Of a DNA stretch of 64,000 bases, positions 15,772 through 23,669 are shown one piece after another (the stretch's first letter is position 1; each line of letters opens with the position of its first letter). A program made the position numbers and the translations under genes. This DNA comes from an uncultured Eubacteriales bacterium. GTDB taxonomy: Bacteria; Bacillota; Clostridia; Christensenellales; Aristaeellaceae. The notes below the pieces were generated by a model. It searched no databases and was not told the DNA's origin. It saw only the letters and a program-made list of their open reading frames with translations. The stretch is taken from positions 1 to 64,000 of the forward strand of contig CALVNS010000012.1 of the NCBI GenBank assembly GCA_944349855.1. The letters are read 5' to 3'.

Positions 15772-16634
15772 ATGGATTCCTCCTTGGCCTTGAAGTACCG
15801 ATGGGTATTTTTGAGCATCCATATGGCGGTCGTCAGGATCGCCATGCATACGGCGCTGCCCGTCAATGTGTTCATGCACTGCTGAAAGGCGCCTGGCTCG
15901 CCAAACGTAGAGATCAGGGCCGTCTGCAATGCCAACATGGACATGAGCGCAGCCGAAAAGCGAACATTCAGCGCAGCCCTCAGCAGCGGCATCTCTGCTG
16001 TGCGCCGGCGAATCAGCTGGATGCCGCCTGCCGTCAGCGAGTAAAACGAGTAGGCAGCGGTTGCATAGATCATAAACCCTGGATAGGAGAAGGATTGCCC
16101 CCGCAAGAGGAACCGGACCAGCAATACCTGGATGGATCCCGCCAAAGGGATCAGCAGCGCGCCCACAACGCCATACCACTGCCACGCCCGCCGCTCATCG
16201 AGCCTCCTGCGGTCCGCGCGGAAAAGCACCAGTTGCATCAACGTCAGAATCGCATGATATCCAAACAGCGCGCCCTGCCATCCCGAGCGCAGCACGAGCG
16301 CCAACACGCCCTGGAGCATCGTATACAGCGCATGGATTGCCGTGCCCAGGGACAGCGAAACGCTGCTGCGCAATTGCGAGTCGTGTACAAAGCGGCGCGC
16401 CATCGGGTTGCCCTCAAGCCGTCCGTACAGGCTGCGTCCCCACCGGCAGACATTGACGCACAGCAAGGCCGTCGCGTAAGCCGACCAAGGATAGGCGATA
16501 TAGTCCCACGCCGGCGAACTGCCGGGCAGCGCAAAGGACACAAGGACCGCGCCAAACCCCAACGCCATGATGGGAACCGCCACGCAGAGCGGCGGCATGA
16601 AGAGCGTCCGAAGGACTCCTTTTCGCTTGCGCAT
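15768..16634 (-). CDS. Polytopic membrane protein of a two-component operon
   Basis: 288 residues with about eight hydrophobic segments and short polar loops rich in arginine (R-R-x-D-E-R, R-R-R-T). I recognise no domain. It starts one base after the histidine kinase stop and overlaps the next small membrane gene by 4 bases, so it is translated together with them. Proteins of this kind next to intramembrane-type kinases often act as sensors or as the regulated effector, but nothing here decides between these. Confidence 0.75.
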   Translation of the reverse strand: MRKRKGVLRTLFMPPLCVAVPIMALGFGAVLVSFALPGSSPAWDYIAYPWSAYATALLCVNVCRWGRSLYGRLEGNPMARRFVHDSQLRSSVSLSLGTAIHALYTMLQGVLALVLRSGWQGALFGYHAILTLMQLVLFRADRRRLDERRAWQWYGVVGALLIPLAGSIQVLLVRFLLRGQSFSYPGFMIYATAAYSFYSLTAGGIQLIRRRTAEMPLLRAALNVRFSAALMSMLALQTALISTFGEPGAFQQCMNTLTGSAVCMAILTTAIWMLKNTHRYFKAKEESI

Positions 16635-16635
16635 A

Positions 16636-17703
16636 TCACGCCTCCGGCAGCGTCACGGTGAAGGTGCTGCCCTCTCCCAACGCGCTGGTCACAGCAATAT
16701 CGCTTCCGGTAATGTCGACGATTCTTTTAACCAGCGCAAGGCCCAAACCGTTACCTTCGGATCGATGGGCCGTATCCCCCTGATAAAACCGCTCAAAGAT
16801 ATGTCTACCGGTCTCTGCGGAGATGCCGCAACCTGTGTCGTGAACTGCGACCCGAATATGCCCGCCATCCTTGTGTGCCGAAACGGAGATGCTTCCGCCC
16901 TCCGGCGTGAATTTCACGGCATTGGAAATGAGGTTGTGCCAGACAATCTCCATCAATTCCCGATCGGCAGTGACCACGATGTCCGAGTCAATATCGGCAT
17001 CGATCTCCAGATGCTTTGCCTCCCAAACGCTTTCAAAGCTCAGCAGCACCGAGCAGAGCTGTTCGCTCAGATCATAGGGACGGCGCTTGGGGAAAATCTT
17101 TTGATTTTCCAGCTTATTGAGCTTGAGAATGTTGCTGATCAATCCTGCCAGTCGACGCGCGGTGCAACCAATGGCGTGTGCATATTCGGCCCGCTTCGCG
17201 GCAGGCAGGTCCGGATCCTTCAGCAGCTCGGCATAGTTCTGCATGACGGCAAGCGGCGTTTTGAGTTCGTGAGATACGTTGGCGATGAAATCCGTCTTCA
17301 GGGTCTCGATGCCAGACAGTTCTTCCACCATGCGGTTAAAATACGAGACGATGGGATCGAAGCTCTCATGATCTTCCAGTGGGTGAAGCGGCGGGATTCG
17401 AACACTGAAATCACCCTGCATCACCTTTTCCGCCGCCGAGGTAATCCGTCTGACCGGCCGGTCGATCATCATTCTACGCCGGATTTCATCCAATATCGTA
17501 AACAACAGACTCAGCAGCAAGACATTGCCCAGCGTCGCCCTGGCTGCGACCCGCAGGTTTTCAGGGGTCAGCACGATCCCCAACGTATCGATCAGCGCAT
17601 TGAGAAAGAGCAACATGCAACAGGTGACGATAAAGGAGATGAGCGCAAAAAACAAGATGCCTCTTCGCACAACGCGCAGCTGCTGTACGATTCCTCTGCT
17701 CAT
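16636..17703 (-). CDS. Sensor histidine kinase (HAMP-HisKA-HATPase)
   Basis: 355 residues. Two membrane helices (about 15-38 and 56-74) enclose a very short extracytoplasmic loop, followed by a HAMP linker (78-130), the phospho-acceptor box S-H-E-L-K-T-P (H145), the N box N-L-I-S-N-A-V-K-F-T, and the G1/G2 boxes D-T-G-C-G-I and G-N-G-L-G-L. The loop of under 20 residues implies an intramembrane-sensing kinase that detects envelope stress or works with a membrane partner. It overlaps the response regulator by 4 bases. Expected reaction: ATP-dependent autophosphorylation and transfer to the regulator at 17700-18371. Confidence 0.95.
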   Translation of the reverse strand: MSRGIVQQLRVVRRGILFFALISFIVTCCMLLFLNALIDTLGIVLTPENLRVAARATLGNVLLLSLLFTILDEIRRRMMIDRPVRRITSAAEKVMQGDFSVRIPPLHPLEDHESFDPIVSYFNRMVEELSGIETLKTDFIANVSHELKTPLAVMQNYAELLKDPDLPAAKRAEYAHAIGCTARRLAGLISNILKLNKLENQKIFPKRRPYDLSEQLCSVLLSFESVWEAKHLEIDADIDSDIVVTADRELMEIVWHNLISNAVKFTPEGGSISVSAHKDGGHIRVAVHDTGCGISAETGRHIFERFYQGDTAHRSEGNGLGLALVKRIVDITGSDIAVTSALGEGSTFTVTLPEA

Positions 17704-18371
17704 CGTATCACCGCCTTGTAGCCCAACCCGTGTACCGTCTTGAGTTCAAAGTCCTCACACCCGGCCAGCTTCCCGCGCAGCTTGGTCATATATACATCCA
17801 CAGTACGCGCGCTGGAGGTGGTGTCGCTGCTCCAAAACTCGTCCATCAGCTGCTGACGGGTAAACGTCTTTTTCGGATAGGACAGAAGTTTATACAGAAT
17901 ATCAAACTCGCGTGCCGTCAGGGGAATTTCCTCGCCGTTCAGATAGGCGGCGCGTTCGTCCATATCCATGGAGAAATGCCCTATAGCCAGCTTCCGGCTG
18001 GCGGCAATCTTCGCGCGCCGCAGCAGCGCGCCCATGCGCAGCAGCATTTCATCCAGCTCGATGGGTTTGACCATATAGTCGTCAATGCCCACGCGATACC
18101 CCCTCTGCTTTGCGTCCATGTCGTCCCGGGCCGTCATGAAGAGAATGGGGATTTCGGGATTATCCGCCCGGACGGCCTTCACAAATTCAAAGCCGTTGAC
18201 CACCGGCATCATGATATCGGAAATGATCAGGTCGAAGACCTGCTCGTACAGCGCGTCGTAGGCCTCGTTGGCATCCAGGCAGCCTGTCGCTTCATAGCCG
18301 TGATGCGCAAGATAGGCGCAGACGGTCTGGTTCAATTCCGCATTGTCCTCCACAACCAATACGCGAAACAT
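17700..18371 (-). CDS. OmpR/PhoB family response regulator
   Basis: 223 residues. The receiver domain is at 1-120, with the acidic pair E8-D9, phospho-acceptor D52 (S-D-I-M-M-P), the T/A switch in F-M-T-A-R-D-D and K-P-I-E. A winged-helix DNA-binding domain follows (about 128-222: L-T-A-R-E-F-D-I-L-Y-K-L-L, then R-T-V-D-V-Y-M-T-K-L-R-G-K-L). It is the first gene of a four-gene leftward operon (regulator, kinase, two membrane proteins). The targets probably include its own operon. Confidence 0.95.
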   Translation of the reverse strand: MFRVLVVEDNAELNQTVCAYLAHHGYEATGCLDANEAYDALYEQVFDLIISDIMMPVVNGFEFVKAVRADNPEIPILFMTARDDMDAKQRGYRVGIDDYMVKPIELDEMLLRMGALLRRAKIAASRKLAIGHFSMDMDERAAYLNGEEIPLTAREFDILYKLLSYPKKTFTRQQLMDEFWSSDTTSSARTVDVYMTKLRGKLAGCEDFELKTVHGLGYKAVIR

Positions 18372-18395
18372 CTCCTTCGCCCCCTTTGCCCCATC

Positions 18396-18404
18396 AGTAT
18401 AGCA
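18396..18404 (-). promoter_or_regulatory. Extended -10 element of the two-component operon
   Basis: Read leftward: TGCTATACT, an extended -10 (TGnTATACT), about 25 bases upstream of the regulator start. No consensus -35 is visible, which would fit autoregulation by the OmpR-type protein. Confidence 0.45.
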
Positions 18405-18433
18405 CAGAGTTGTTTGCGTTTTGTTGATGTCGA

Positions 18434-18460
18434 AACGAAAAAACGGCGCGAAGCCGTTTT
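18434..18460 (-). terminator. Rho-independent terminator of the small-protein operon
   Basis: An 8-bp stem AAAACGGC/GCCGTTTT with a 5-base loop (18440-18460). Read leftward it is followed by TTTTTT, ending the transcript of the genes at 18483-19138. Confidence 0.8.
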
Positions 18461-18482
18461 GTCATGATTTCACTTGATGAAG

Positions 18483-18740
18483 TCATCGCCTTGCCGCCCG
18501 GATCCGCGCATGGGCCTCATCCATTCGCGCCTGTGCCGCAGCCAGTTGCTGGGCCTGTTGGCGCTTCATCGCCTGCTTACAGGTATTCGGACGCCCCAGG
18601 GCCTTGGCCTCCTCCCACTGCGCGCTGCTTTCGGCCTTTGCCGCGGCGAAATTGGCCCTGTCCACTTCGTGCTGAGCCTTTGCATCTTGCCGCATGTCTT
18701 CCATGGCTTTTTTGAAAAATGCGACGATCTTATCCGACAT
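18483..18740 (-). CDS. Small basic, coiled-coil-like protein
   Basis: 85 residues from the ATG at 18740 (GGGAGGC ribosome site). Rich in Ala, Gln, Lys and Arg with continuous helix propensity (M-E-D-M-R-Q-D-A-K-A-Q-H-E-V, then A-Q-Q-L-A-A-A-Q-A-R-M-D-E-A), no membrane segment and no known motif. It ends in A-R-I-R-A-A-R-R. It follows the four-helix membrane protein at 18764-19138 by 23 bases and is probably co-transcribed. Function unknown; a soluble helical partner of that protein is possible. Confidence 0.65.
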   Translation of the reverse strand: MSDKIVAFFKKAMEDMRQDAKAQHEVDRANFAAAKAESSAQWEEAKALGRPNTCKQAMKRQQAQQLAAAQARMDEAHARIRAARR

Positions 18741-18763
18741 CTTCGATGCCTCCCTTATCATCC

Positions 18764-19138
18764 TCACGCTTGAATGCCCTTGATCATGGGAATCAGCCCC
18801 AGCAACATCACCACCCCGACAATGCCCACCAGAATGCCGGGAATCATCAGACTGTCCCACACCATGGTCATGCACATGCCTACGCCCAGCGTCAGCGCGC
18901 TGACGATTCCATACGCGATCCGGGCAATGTTTTTGCCGTTGAGGCGGACCGGCGGCTTGCCTTCCATCCTTCTGCGAACCACGACCATGACCAACAAGAC
19001 GGCCAGGCCGATCGCACCCACGATCACGCCGGGCAGGAAGGCGTTCCACTCCGCCACCAATCCCATACACATGCCCATTGCAAACAGGATGCCGCCAACC
19101 GTTCCCAGCATCAAGGTCACCAAATCCTTACGCTTCAT
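18764..19138 (-). CDS. Small four-helix membrane protein with internal duplication
   Basis: 124 residues from the ATG at 19138 (GAAAGGA ribosome site; the two ATGs just upstream are less well placed). It contains two copies of a helical-hairpin unit. Each begins with a glycine-rich helix containing G-M-C-M (G-T-V-G-G-I-L-F-A-M-G-M-C-M-G-L-V and S-A-L-T-L-G-V-G-M-C-M-T-M-V-W), followed by L-P-G-V-I-V-G-A-I-G or I-P-G-I-L-V-G-I-V-G. The same unit forms the membrane part of the protein at 15400-15771. No enzymatic residues stand out. Function unknown. Confidence 0.75.
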   Translation of the reverse strand: MKRKDLVTLMLGTVGGILFAMGMCMGLVAEWNAFLPGVIVGAIGLAVLLVMVVVRRRMEGKPPVRLNGKNIARIAYGIVSALTLGVGMCMTMVWDSLMIPGILVGIVGVVMLLGLIPMIKGIQA

Positions 19139-19489
19139 CAAAACCATCCTTTCGTCGCTTTTCATCCTTGCGCTGCGCCTACCGCAGCTGACATGTCGGA
19201 TGATATCATCAGGATGATGCGGAATTGATAAGGAAATGTTTTTGAAATGTTGAATATGCCGTCGGCGCTCAGCCGTTCCGCATCGAAAGCGCCTTACCCT
19301 GCGATCCTCCCCTGGGTGTCAATGAAAAAACGCCGGATGACGTTCCGGCGTTGGCATGATACAGCGCGCGCAGGGCCCCGCGCGCGCCGCGGATGGGCAG
19401 GGCCCTCGCCCGAAGACTGGCTCGAGTGCGTCTCCCCCTGGGCCACGGTTTTGATTCGGCATGCATGCGCGGCAGGTCCAATGGAGGCG
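19139..19489. other. Intergenic stretch before the MerR-type gene
   Basis: About 350 bases. It holds a leftward terminator (19323-19352) and GC-rich alternating CG sequence at 19363-19390. No gene with a plausible start or motif is seen. Confidence 0.5.
19323..19352 (-). terminator. Rho-independent terminator downstream of the MerR-type gene
   Basis: AACGCCGG/CCGGCGTT arms (19329-19336 and 19345-19352), 8-base loop. Read leftward it is followed by TTTTTTCATTG. It lies 138 bases past the stop of the MerR gene, giving a long 3' untranslated region. Confidence 0.8.
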
Positions 19490-20023
19490 TCAACATTCCC
19501 CGAGCTTCTCATCGGACGCCGACGCTTCGAGCGCGCCGTTATTGGCAAAATCAGAGGTGTCCAGTGTATCTTCAGGCGTCAACATATGGGCACGCTCATA
19601 AGCCTGGCGGATCTCCTGCGGCATATCTGCCGGTGAGAGGTTCCTCAGACGTTCCTCATGGCCCTCGCACATGGCCGTTTCGTAATACCAGCACTTATAG
19701 CGGACCATGTTCAGTATGCGCTGCATGTGTTCAATCTCCGCTTCCACGACGGCGCGCTGCCGGGCAAAGAGCGCATGGCGTTGCGCATAGGTCGATGCGC
19801 CTTCGGTACACCATTGCATAAACTGCTTGATGTCCTTGATCTCCAATCCCGTCTTTTTCAGGCATTCGATCACCTGCAGCGCTTTCAGATCCTGTTGGGA
19901 AAACCTTCGTATTCCTGCCCTGCGCTCCAGATTTGGAAACAGCCCCTCTTTATCGTAATATCGCAGCGTCGATATGGGCAAATGAAACATTGCCGCGACC
20001 TGCCCAATCGTATACAAGCGCAT
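19490..20023 (-). CDS. MerR family transcriptional regulator
   Basis: 177 residues from the ATG at 20023. The N-terminal MerR helix-turn-helix is intact (L-Y-T-I-G-Q-V-A-A-M-F-H-L-P-I-S-T-L-R-Y-Y-D-K-E-G-L-F-P, then R-R-F-S-Q-Q-D-L-K-A-L). A long dimerisation helix (about 80-115) leads to a C-terminal part with the Y-K-C-W-Y-Y-E-T-A motif typical of MerR regulators beside aldo/keto reductases. There is no pair of cysteines placed as in metal sensors. It diverges from the DUF362 gene across a 180-base region holding a MerR-type promoter, which it very probably controls. Confidence 0.92.
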   Translation of the reverse strand: MRLYTIGQVAAMFHLPISTLRYYDKEGLFPNLERRAGIRRFSQQDLKALQVIECLKKTGLEIKDIKQFMQWCTEGASTYAQRHALFARQRAVVEAEIEHMQRILNMVRYKCWYYETAMCEGHEERLRNLSPADMPQEIRQAYERAHMLTPEDTLDTSDFANNGALEASASDEKLGEC

Positions 20024-20053
20024 CTTCCCCCTCAACAATTCCCGAAAAAGCCA

Positions 20054-20084
20054 TTGACCTAAAGTCAGGTTCAGGTGTTATCAT
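20054..20084 (+). promoter_or_regulatory. MerR-type promoter with 19-base spacer and operator
   Basis: TTGACC (20054-20059) and TATCAT (20079-20084) are separated by 19 bases, the long spacing that MerR activators correct by DNA untwisting. The spacer holds the dyad ACCT-N6-AGGT. It faces the DUF362/aldo-keto reductase genes and lies just upstream of the divergent MerR gene. Confidence 0.88.
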
Positions 20085-20203
20085 AGAGTATAGCATTGGA
20101 TGGAGCGGCCGTCAATAAGCGCGCCGAAAAGGATTGAGGCCCCTGACGGCAAAGCGCCTTTCCGCGTAGGGCGAGCGCAAATCGACATGGAGGAGGTTAT
20201 CGC

Positions 20204-21202
20204 ATGAATCAACCGATCGTTCCGGGAACAGACGGCGACAAGTATGTGCCCTATGAAAGCCGTAATGGGCAGGAATCCGTGGTGTATTTCACAAACGACC
20301 TGTCGTCCAGAGGCCTGCTGCGCATCTGGGATCGGGTCGGCATGCGCCTGACGGGCAAAGTGGGCATCAAGCTGCACACGGGCGAAAAGGATGGCCCCAA
20401 CATCATCCCCCGTCCCTGGGTCAGGCAACTCGTGGAGGAACGGCTGCCCGGCGCGGCGATCGTTGAAACCAACACCTATTATGAAGGCGACCGCTATACC
20501 ACCCCACAGCATCGCCAGACCCTGGCCGTCAACGGCTGGACGTTCTGCCCTGTGGATATTCTGGACGAGGACGGCATCGCGATGCTGCCCGTGCACGGCG
20601 GCAAATGGTTTACTGAGATGGCCGTGGGGCGGCATCTGCTGAACTATGACTCCCTGCTGGTGCTGACGCATTTCAAGGGCCACACCAAGGGCGGCTTCGG
20701 CGGCTCAGGCAAGAACATCGGCATCGGCTGCGCCGATGGGCGCGTCGGGAAGGCCATGATTCACACCACGCCCGGTTCCGACGACATGTGGGACATCAGC
20801 AATGAAGAGTTTATGGAGCGCATGATCGAATCCGCCAAGGCCGTAGCGGATCACTTCGGGCAGCGGATCGTCTACATCAATGTGCTGCGCAACATGTCTG
20901 TCTCCTGCGACTGCGAGGGATGCGCCGCCGAGCCGGTCGTCACGCCCAACGTAGGCATTGTGGCCTCCACGGACCTGCTTGCGGTGGATCAGGCATCCGT
21001 GGATCTGGTATATGCCATGCAGGCGCACCAGCACGCCGACCTCGTGGAGCGCATGGAGAGCCGCCACGGCCTGCGCCAGCTGAGCTATATGAAGGAATTG
21101 GGCATGGGCCACGACCGCTATCGGCTGCTGGACATCGACCGTGCGGATGCCCGCATCTGGCCGGGGGATGCGGTTCGGGATGTTGTGCCGTTTCAGGCGT
21201 AA
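20204..21202 (+). CDS. DUF362 domain-containing protein
   Basis: 332 residues, ATG after GGAGG. DUF362 signatures: V-G-I-K-L-H-T-G-E after residue 50, the middle block L-L-V-L-T-H-F-K-G-H-T-K-G-G-F-G-G-S-G-K-N-I-G-I-G-C, and S-C-D-C-E-G-C near 230. The family is linked to iron-sulfur flavoprotein redox proteins, but many members, like this one, lack a ferredoxin-type cluster motif. The cysteine trio may bind a metal. It is the first gene after the MerR-type promoter and precedes an iron-sulfur aldo/keto reductase. The reaction is unknown. Confidence 0.85.
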   Translation: MNQPIVPGTDGDKYVPYESRNGQESVVYFTNDLSSRGLLRIWDRVGMRLTGKVGIKLHTGEKDGPNIIPRPWVRQLVEERLPGAAIVETNTYYEGDRYTTPQHRQTLAVNGWTFCPVDILDEDGIAMLPVHGGKWFTEMAVGRHLLNYDSLLVLTHFKGHTKGGFGGSGKNIGIGCADGRVGKAMIHTTPGSDDMWDISNEEFMERMIESAKAVADHFGQRIVYINVLRNMSVSCDCEGCAAEPVVTPNVGIVASTDLLAVDQASVDLVYAMQAHQHADLVERMESRHGLRQLSYMKELGMGHDRYRLLDIDRADARIWPGDAVRDVVPFQA

Positions 21203-21404
21203 CGGGCGGGGCCGACGAGCTCCAAGCGGCAAAGCGAGCATTTGCGCTCCCCCTTCCCCCGCGGGGCTGCCAGTGTCCTGATGCAGGGGATGGGCTGAAG
21301 CCGTCGACGCGCTTGTCCAGCAGAGGGCATGATCGCCACGCCGTCCCGCGTGCATGTCAAAGATGCGCCGAAGGCTTGAGCGTTGAGAAGGAGGATATCG
21401 CTTT

Positions 21405-22499
21405 ATGGAATACCGCATTCTTCCCCACGGAGGCGAGCAGATCAGCGTGATCGGCATGGGTTCCTCCGTGATCGGCGCGCAGGGCGAGGCGGAGATCCTT
21501 CGCACCGTGCGCGCCGCCGTGGCCCATGGCATCAATCATTTTGACATGGCCGGCGGCCATGCGGCCATCTTTGAAGCCTATGGAAAAGCGCTGCAGGGCA
21601 TCCGCGACCGGGTGCATCTGCAAGTGCACTTCGGGGCGGATTACACCTCCGGCGAATATGGCTGGACGACCGATCTGTCGCAGATCAAAAAATCCGTCGC
21701 ATGGCAGCTGGAGAAGCTTCGCACCGACTATATTGACTTTGGCTTCATCCACTGCATCGACGAGGAAAAGGACTTTGAGGCCTATGTCCAACACGGCGTG
21801 CTGGACTACATTTTGCAGCTGAGGGCGAAAGGGTTCGTCCGGCACATCGGCCTGTCCTCTCATACGCCCTCCGTGACCCATCGAATCCTGGATATGGGCA
21901 TTGTGGACGTGTTGATGTTCAGCATCAATCCGCTGTATGATTACGGCCAGGGCGACTTTGGTATCGGCAGTGTGGAGGAGCGCCATGCACTCTATGCCCG
22001 CTGCGAGCGGGAAGGCGTCGGCATCGTCGCGATGAAGCCCTTCTGCGGCGGTCAGCTGTTGGACGCGGCCAAATCCGCCCTGGGCATCGCATTGACAAAG
22101 GCACAGTGCATTCAGTATGCGCTGGATAAGCCAGGCGTCGTCTGCGTGGCGCCCGGCTTTGGCAGCGAGCGGGAGATGGAAGAGGTGCTGGAGTACCTTT
22201 CCACCACGGATGCACAAAGGGATTACTCCGTTCTGGGCAGCGTCACCCCCAAAGCATCCGCTGGCAAGTGCGTCTACTGCAAGCATTGTCATCCCTGCCC
22301 CGCCGGGCTGGACATTGCGCTCATCAACAAGTATTACGACCTGGCGATGCTCGGCGACGGCCTCGCGCGGGAGCACTATCTCACGTTGGATAAAAAGGCT
22401 GGCGACTGCATCATGTGCGGCCATTGCGACCGTCGGTGCCCATTCCATGTACAGCAGAGCGAGCGAATGCAGGTCATCCGAAAAGCGTTTGGCATGTGA
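21405..22499 (+). CDS. Aldo/keto reductase with C-terminal 4Fe-4S region
   Basis: 364 residues. The N-terminal (beta/alpha)8 aldo/keto reductase domain spans about 1-270 (G-I-N-H-F-D-M-A, and the L-R-T-D-Y-I-D-F-G-F-I-H strand; the usual catalytic Tyr position reads F-E-A-Y-G-K, with K57). The C-terminus has two cysteine groups, C-V-Y-C-K-H-C-H-P-C-P and C-I-M-C-G-H-C-D-R-R-C-P, as in the ferredoxin-like tail of this subfamily. Such enzymes are thought to pass electrons between NAD(P)H, clusters and a carbonyl substrate. It lies 200 bases after the DUF362 gene in the MerR-controlled unit. The substrate is unknown. Confidence 0.92.
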   Translation: MEYRILPHGGEQISVIGMGSSVIGAQGEAEILRTVRAAVAHGINHFDMAGGHAAIFEAYGKALQGIRDRVHLQVHFGADYTSGEYGWTTDLSQIKKSVAWQLEKLRTDYIDFGFIHCIDEEKDFEAYVQHGVLDYILQLRAKGFVRHIGLSSHTPSVTHRILDMGIVDVLMFSINPLYDYGQGDFGIGSVEERHALYARCEREGVGIVAMKPFCGGQLLDAAKSALGIALTKAQCIQYALDKPGVVCVAPGFGSEREMEEVLEYLSTTDAQRDYSVLGSVTPKASAGKCVYCKHCHPCPAGLDIALINKYYDLAMLGDGLAREHYLTLDKKAGDCIMCGHCDRRCPFHVQQSERMQVIRKAFGM

Positions 22500-22506
22500 T
22501 TCCTTC

Positions 22507-22552
22507 AAACCGGTGAAAGCCTTTGCGGGCGCAGAGACTCTCGCCGGTTTTT
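22507..22552 (+). terminator. Terminator after the aldo/keto reductase
   Basis: AAACCGGTGA (22507-22516) pairs with TCGCCGGTTT (22541-22550) with one G-U pair, followed by TT. It starts 8 bases past the stop. The 24-base loop has further pairing potential. Confidence 0.7.
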
Positions 22553-23142
22553 GAATGGGTTTTGCAGGAAATGGCTTGCAGCTCCCGCCGCCCAGGCGCA
22601 GACGCTCGCCGGTATCCGCCTGGTTCAAGTCCTGGTATGGAACGCTTAAGGCCTTTCGAACAATTTCTCTCGTGCGTTTTTCACATGGATGCGTCACGGC
22701 CCCATATCACCGCCCATGTTTCACTTTTTACCGGCCCCATGGACGTCACAAAGGACAGTCGGATTGCCCGCCTGTCCCTTGTATTCGTCCTATATATAAA
22801 TACACTGCCGTATGGCATTTAGCGGATGCAGCCTTCTCCTCCCCTTTTTCGGCATGGCGTTTGGGTCCTTGGGCATACTCCGCCCCGCAATCCCTCGCCA
22901 TCGAATCCGCGGAGGCCCTGACGGCCTGTGGCGACTTGCGCGATGGCGCTACACCCTTCAACCGAAGCGCTTCCGACAGGTCTTGGAGCCCATCCCTCTC
23001 AGCCCTGCCTGCCCCATCCGCCCGATGCAGACGAAGGGGCAGCTCAAGCCCTCTGACGGCACGCCGGATACCTCCCGGGGGCTGGGCTCCGTCGGGCATG
23101 CGATTCGTACGCCAGAATTAGCATAATCTTTCGTTTTTCTCC
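22553..23142. other. Long gene-poor intergenic region
   Basis: About 590 GC-rich bases between the aldo/keto reductase terminator and the Fur-family promoter. Several long frames exist on both strands, but none has a ribosome site, family motif or protein-like composition. I see no RNA gene or repeat in it. Confidence 0.5.
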
Positions 23143-23171
23143 TTGACATTTATCTAAAATCAATATATAAT
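23143..23171 (+). promoter_or_regulatory. Consensus sigma-A promoter of the Fur-family gene
   Basis: TTGACA (23143-23148), 17 bases, TATAAT (23166-23171): a perfect consensus promoter, in an AT-rich island within GC-rich surroundings. Confidence 0.9.
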
Positions 23172-23173
23172 CT

Positions 23174-23195
23174 CAAATAGGAATTATTCTTGTTA
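23174..23195 (+). promoter_or_regulatory. Candidate Fur/PerR-type operator
   Basis: Directly downstream of the -10 box lies the AT-rich dyad GAATTATTC (23181-23189), flanked by TAG on the left and TTG on the right. Its shape resembles the 7-1-7 boxes of the Fur/PerR family, and its position over the transcription start suggests autorepression. The exact regulator class cannot be fixed from the box. Confidence 0.55.
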
Positions 23196-23209
23196 GTGAG
23201 GGCTTGGGA

Positions 23210-23611
23210 TTGAAACGAAACACGATCCAACGCGCATTGGTTCTCAAAGCCGTGAATCACTTGCGCTCTCATGCCACCGCGGAAGAGGTGTATGATGCCG
23301 TCGTTCGGGATCATCCCCACATCAGCAAGGGCACGGTGTATCGCAACCTCAATCAGCTGGCGGAGGATGGGGAAATTCAAAAATTGGAGATGCCGGACGG
23401 GCCAGACTGCTTCGACCACCGGCTCCATCGGCATTATCACGCCAAATGCTCACAGTGTGGGCGCGTTTTCGATGTGGACATGGACTACATGACCGATCTT
23501 GTCCGCTTGGTCAAGGACGCGCATGGATTCGCCATCGACGGACACAATCTGGTTTTTACGGGCGTTTGCCCCGCTTGCCAGCAGGCTACGCGGCCGGTTC
23601 TCCCCGGATGA
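23210..23611 (+). CDS. Fur family transcriptional regulator (PerR-like)
   Basis: 133 residues read from TTG at 23210, 7 bases after GAGGG; another TTG at 23204 is too close to the ribosome site. Winged helix: T-I-Q-R-A-L-V-L-K-A-V, A-T-A-E-E-V-Y-D-A-V, H-I-S-K-G-T-V-Y-R-N-L-N-Q-L. Metal sites: the D-H-R-L-H-R-H-Y-H-A-K-C block (regulatory site) and C-S-Q-C with C-P-A-C (structural zinc). The short histidine-rich hinge resembles PerR, so peroxide or iron sensing is likely. It leads the QueD-like gene by 58 bases and may control it. Confidence 0.9.
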   Translation: MKRNTIQRALVLKAVNHLRSHATAEEVYDAVVRDHPHISKGTVYRNLNQLAEDGEIQKLEMPDGPDCFDHRLHRHYHAKCSQCGRVFDVDMDYMTDLVRLVKDAHGFAIDGHNLVFTGVCPACQQATRPVLPG

Positions 23612-23669
23612 TCGGCGCATGCGGATGCATCCCCCGTAAAGATAAATAAAATGATAGGAGGATGACAAC

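Noticed and set aside
22555..23121. 188-codon plus-strand frame before the Fur-family gene
   Set aside because: No ribosome site, low-complexity Arg/Pro/Ser composition and overlap with equally long frames on the other strand.
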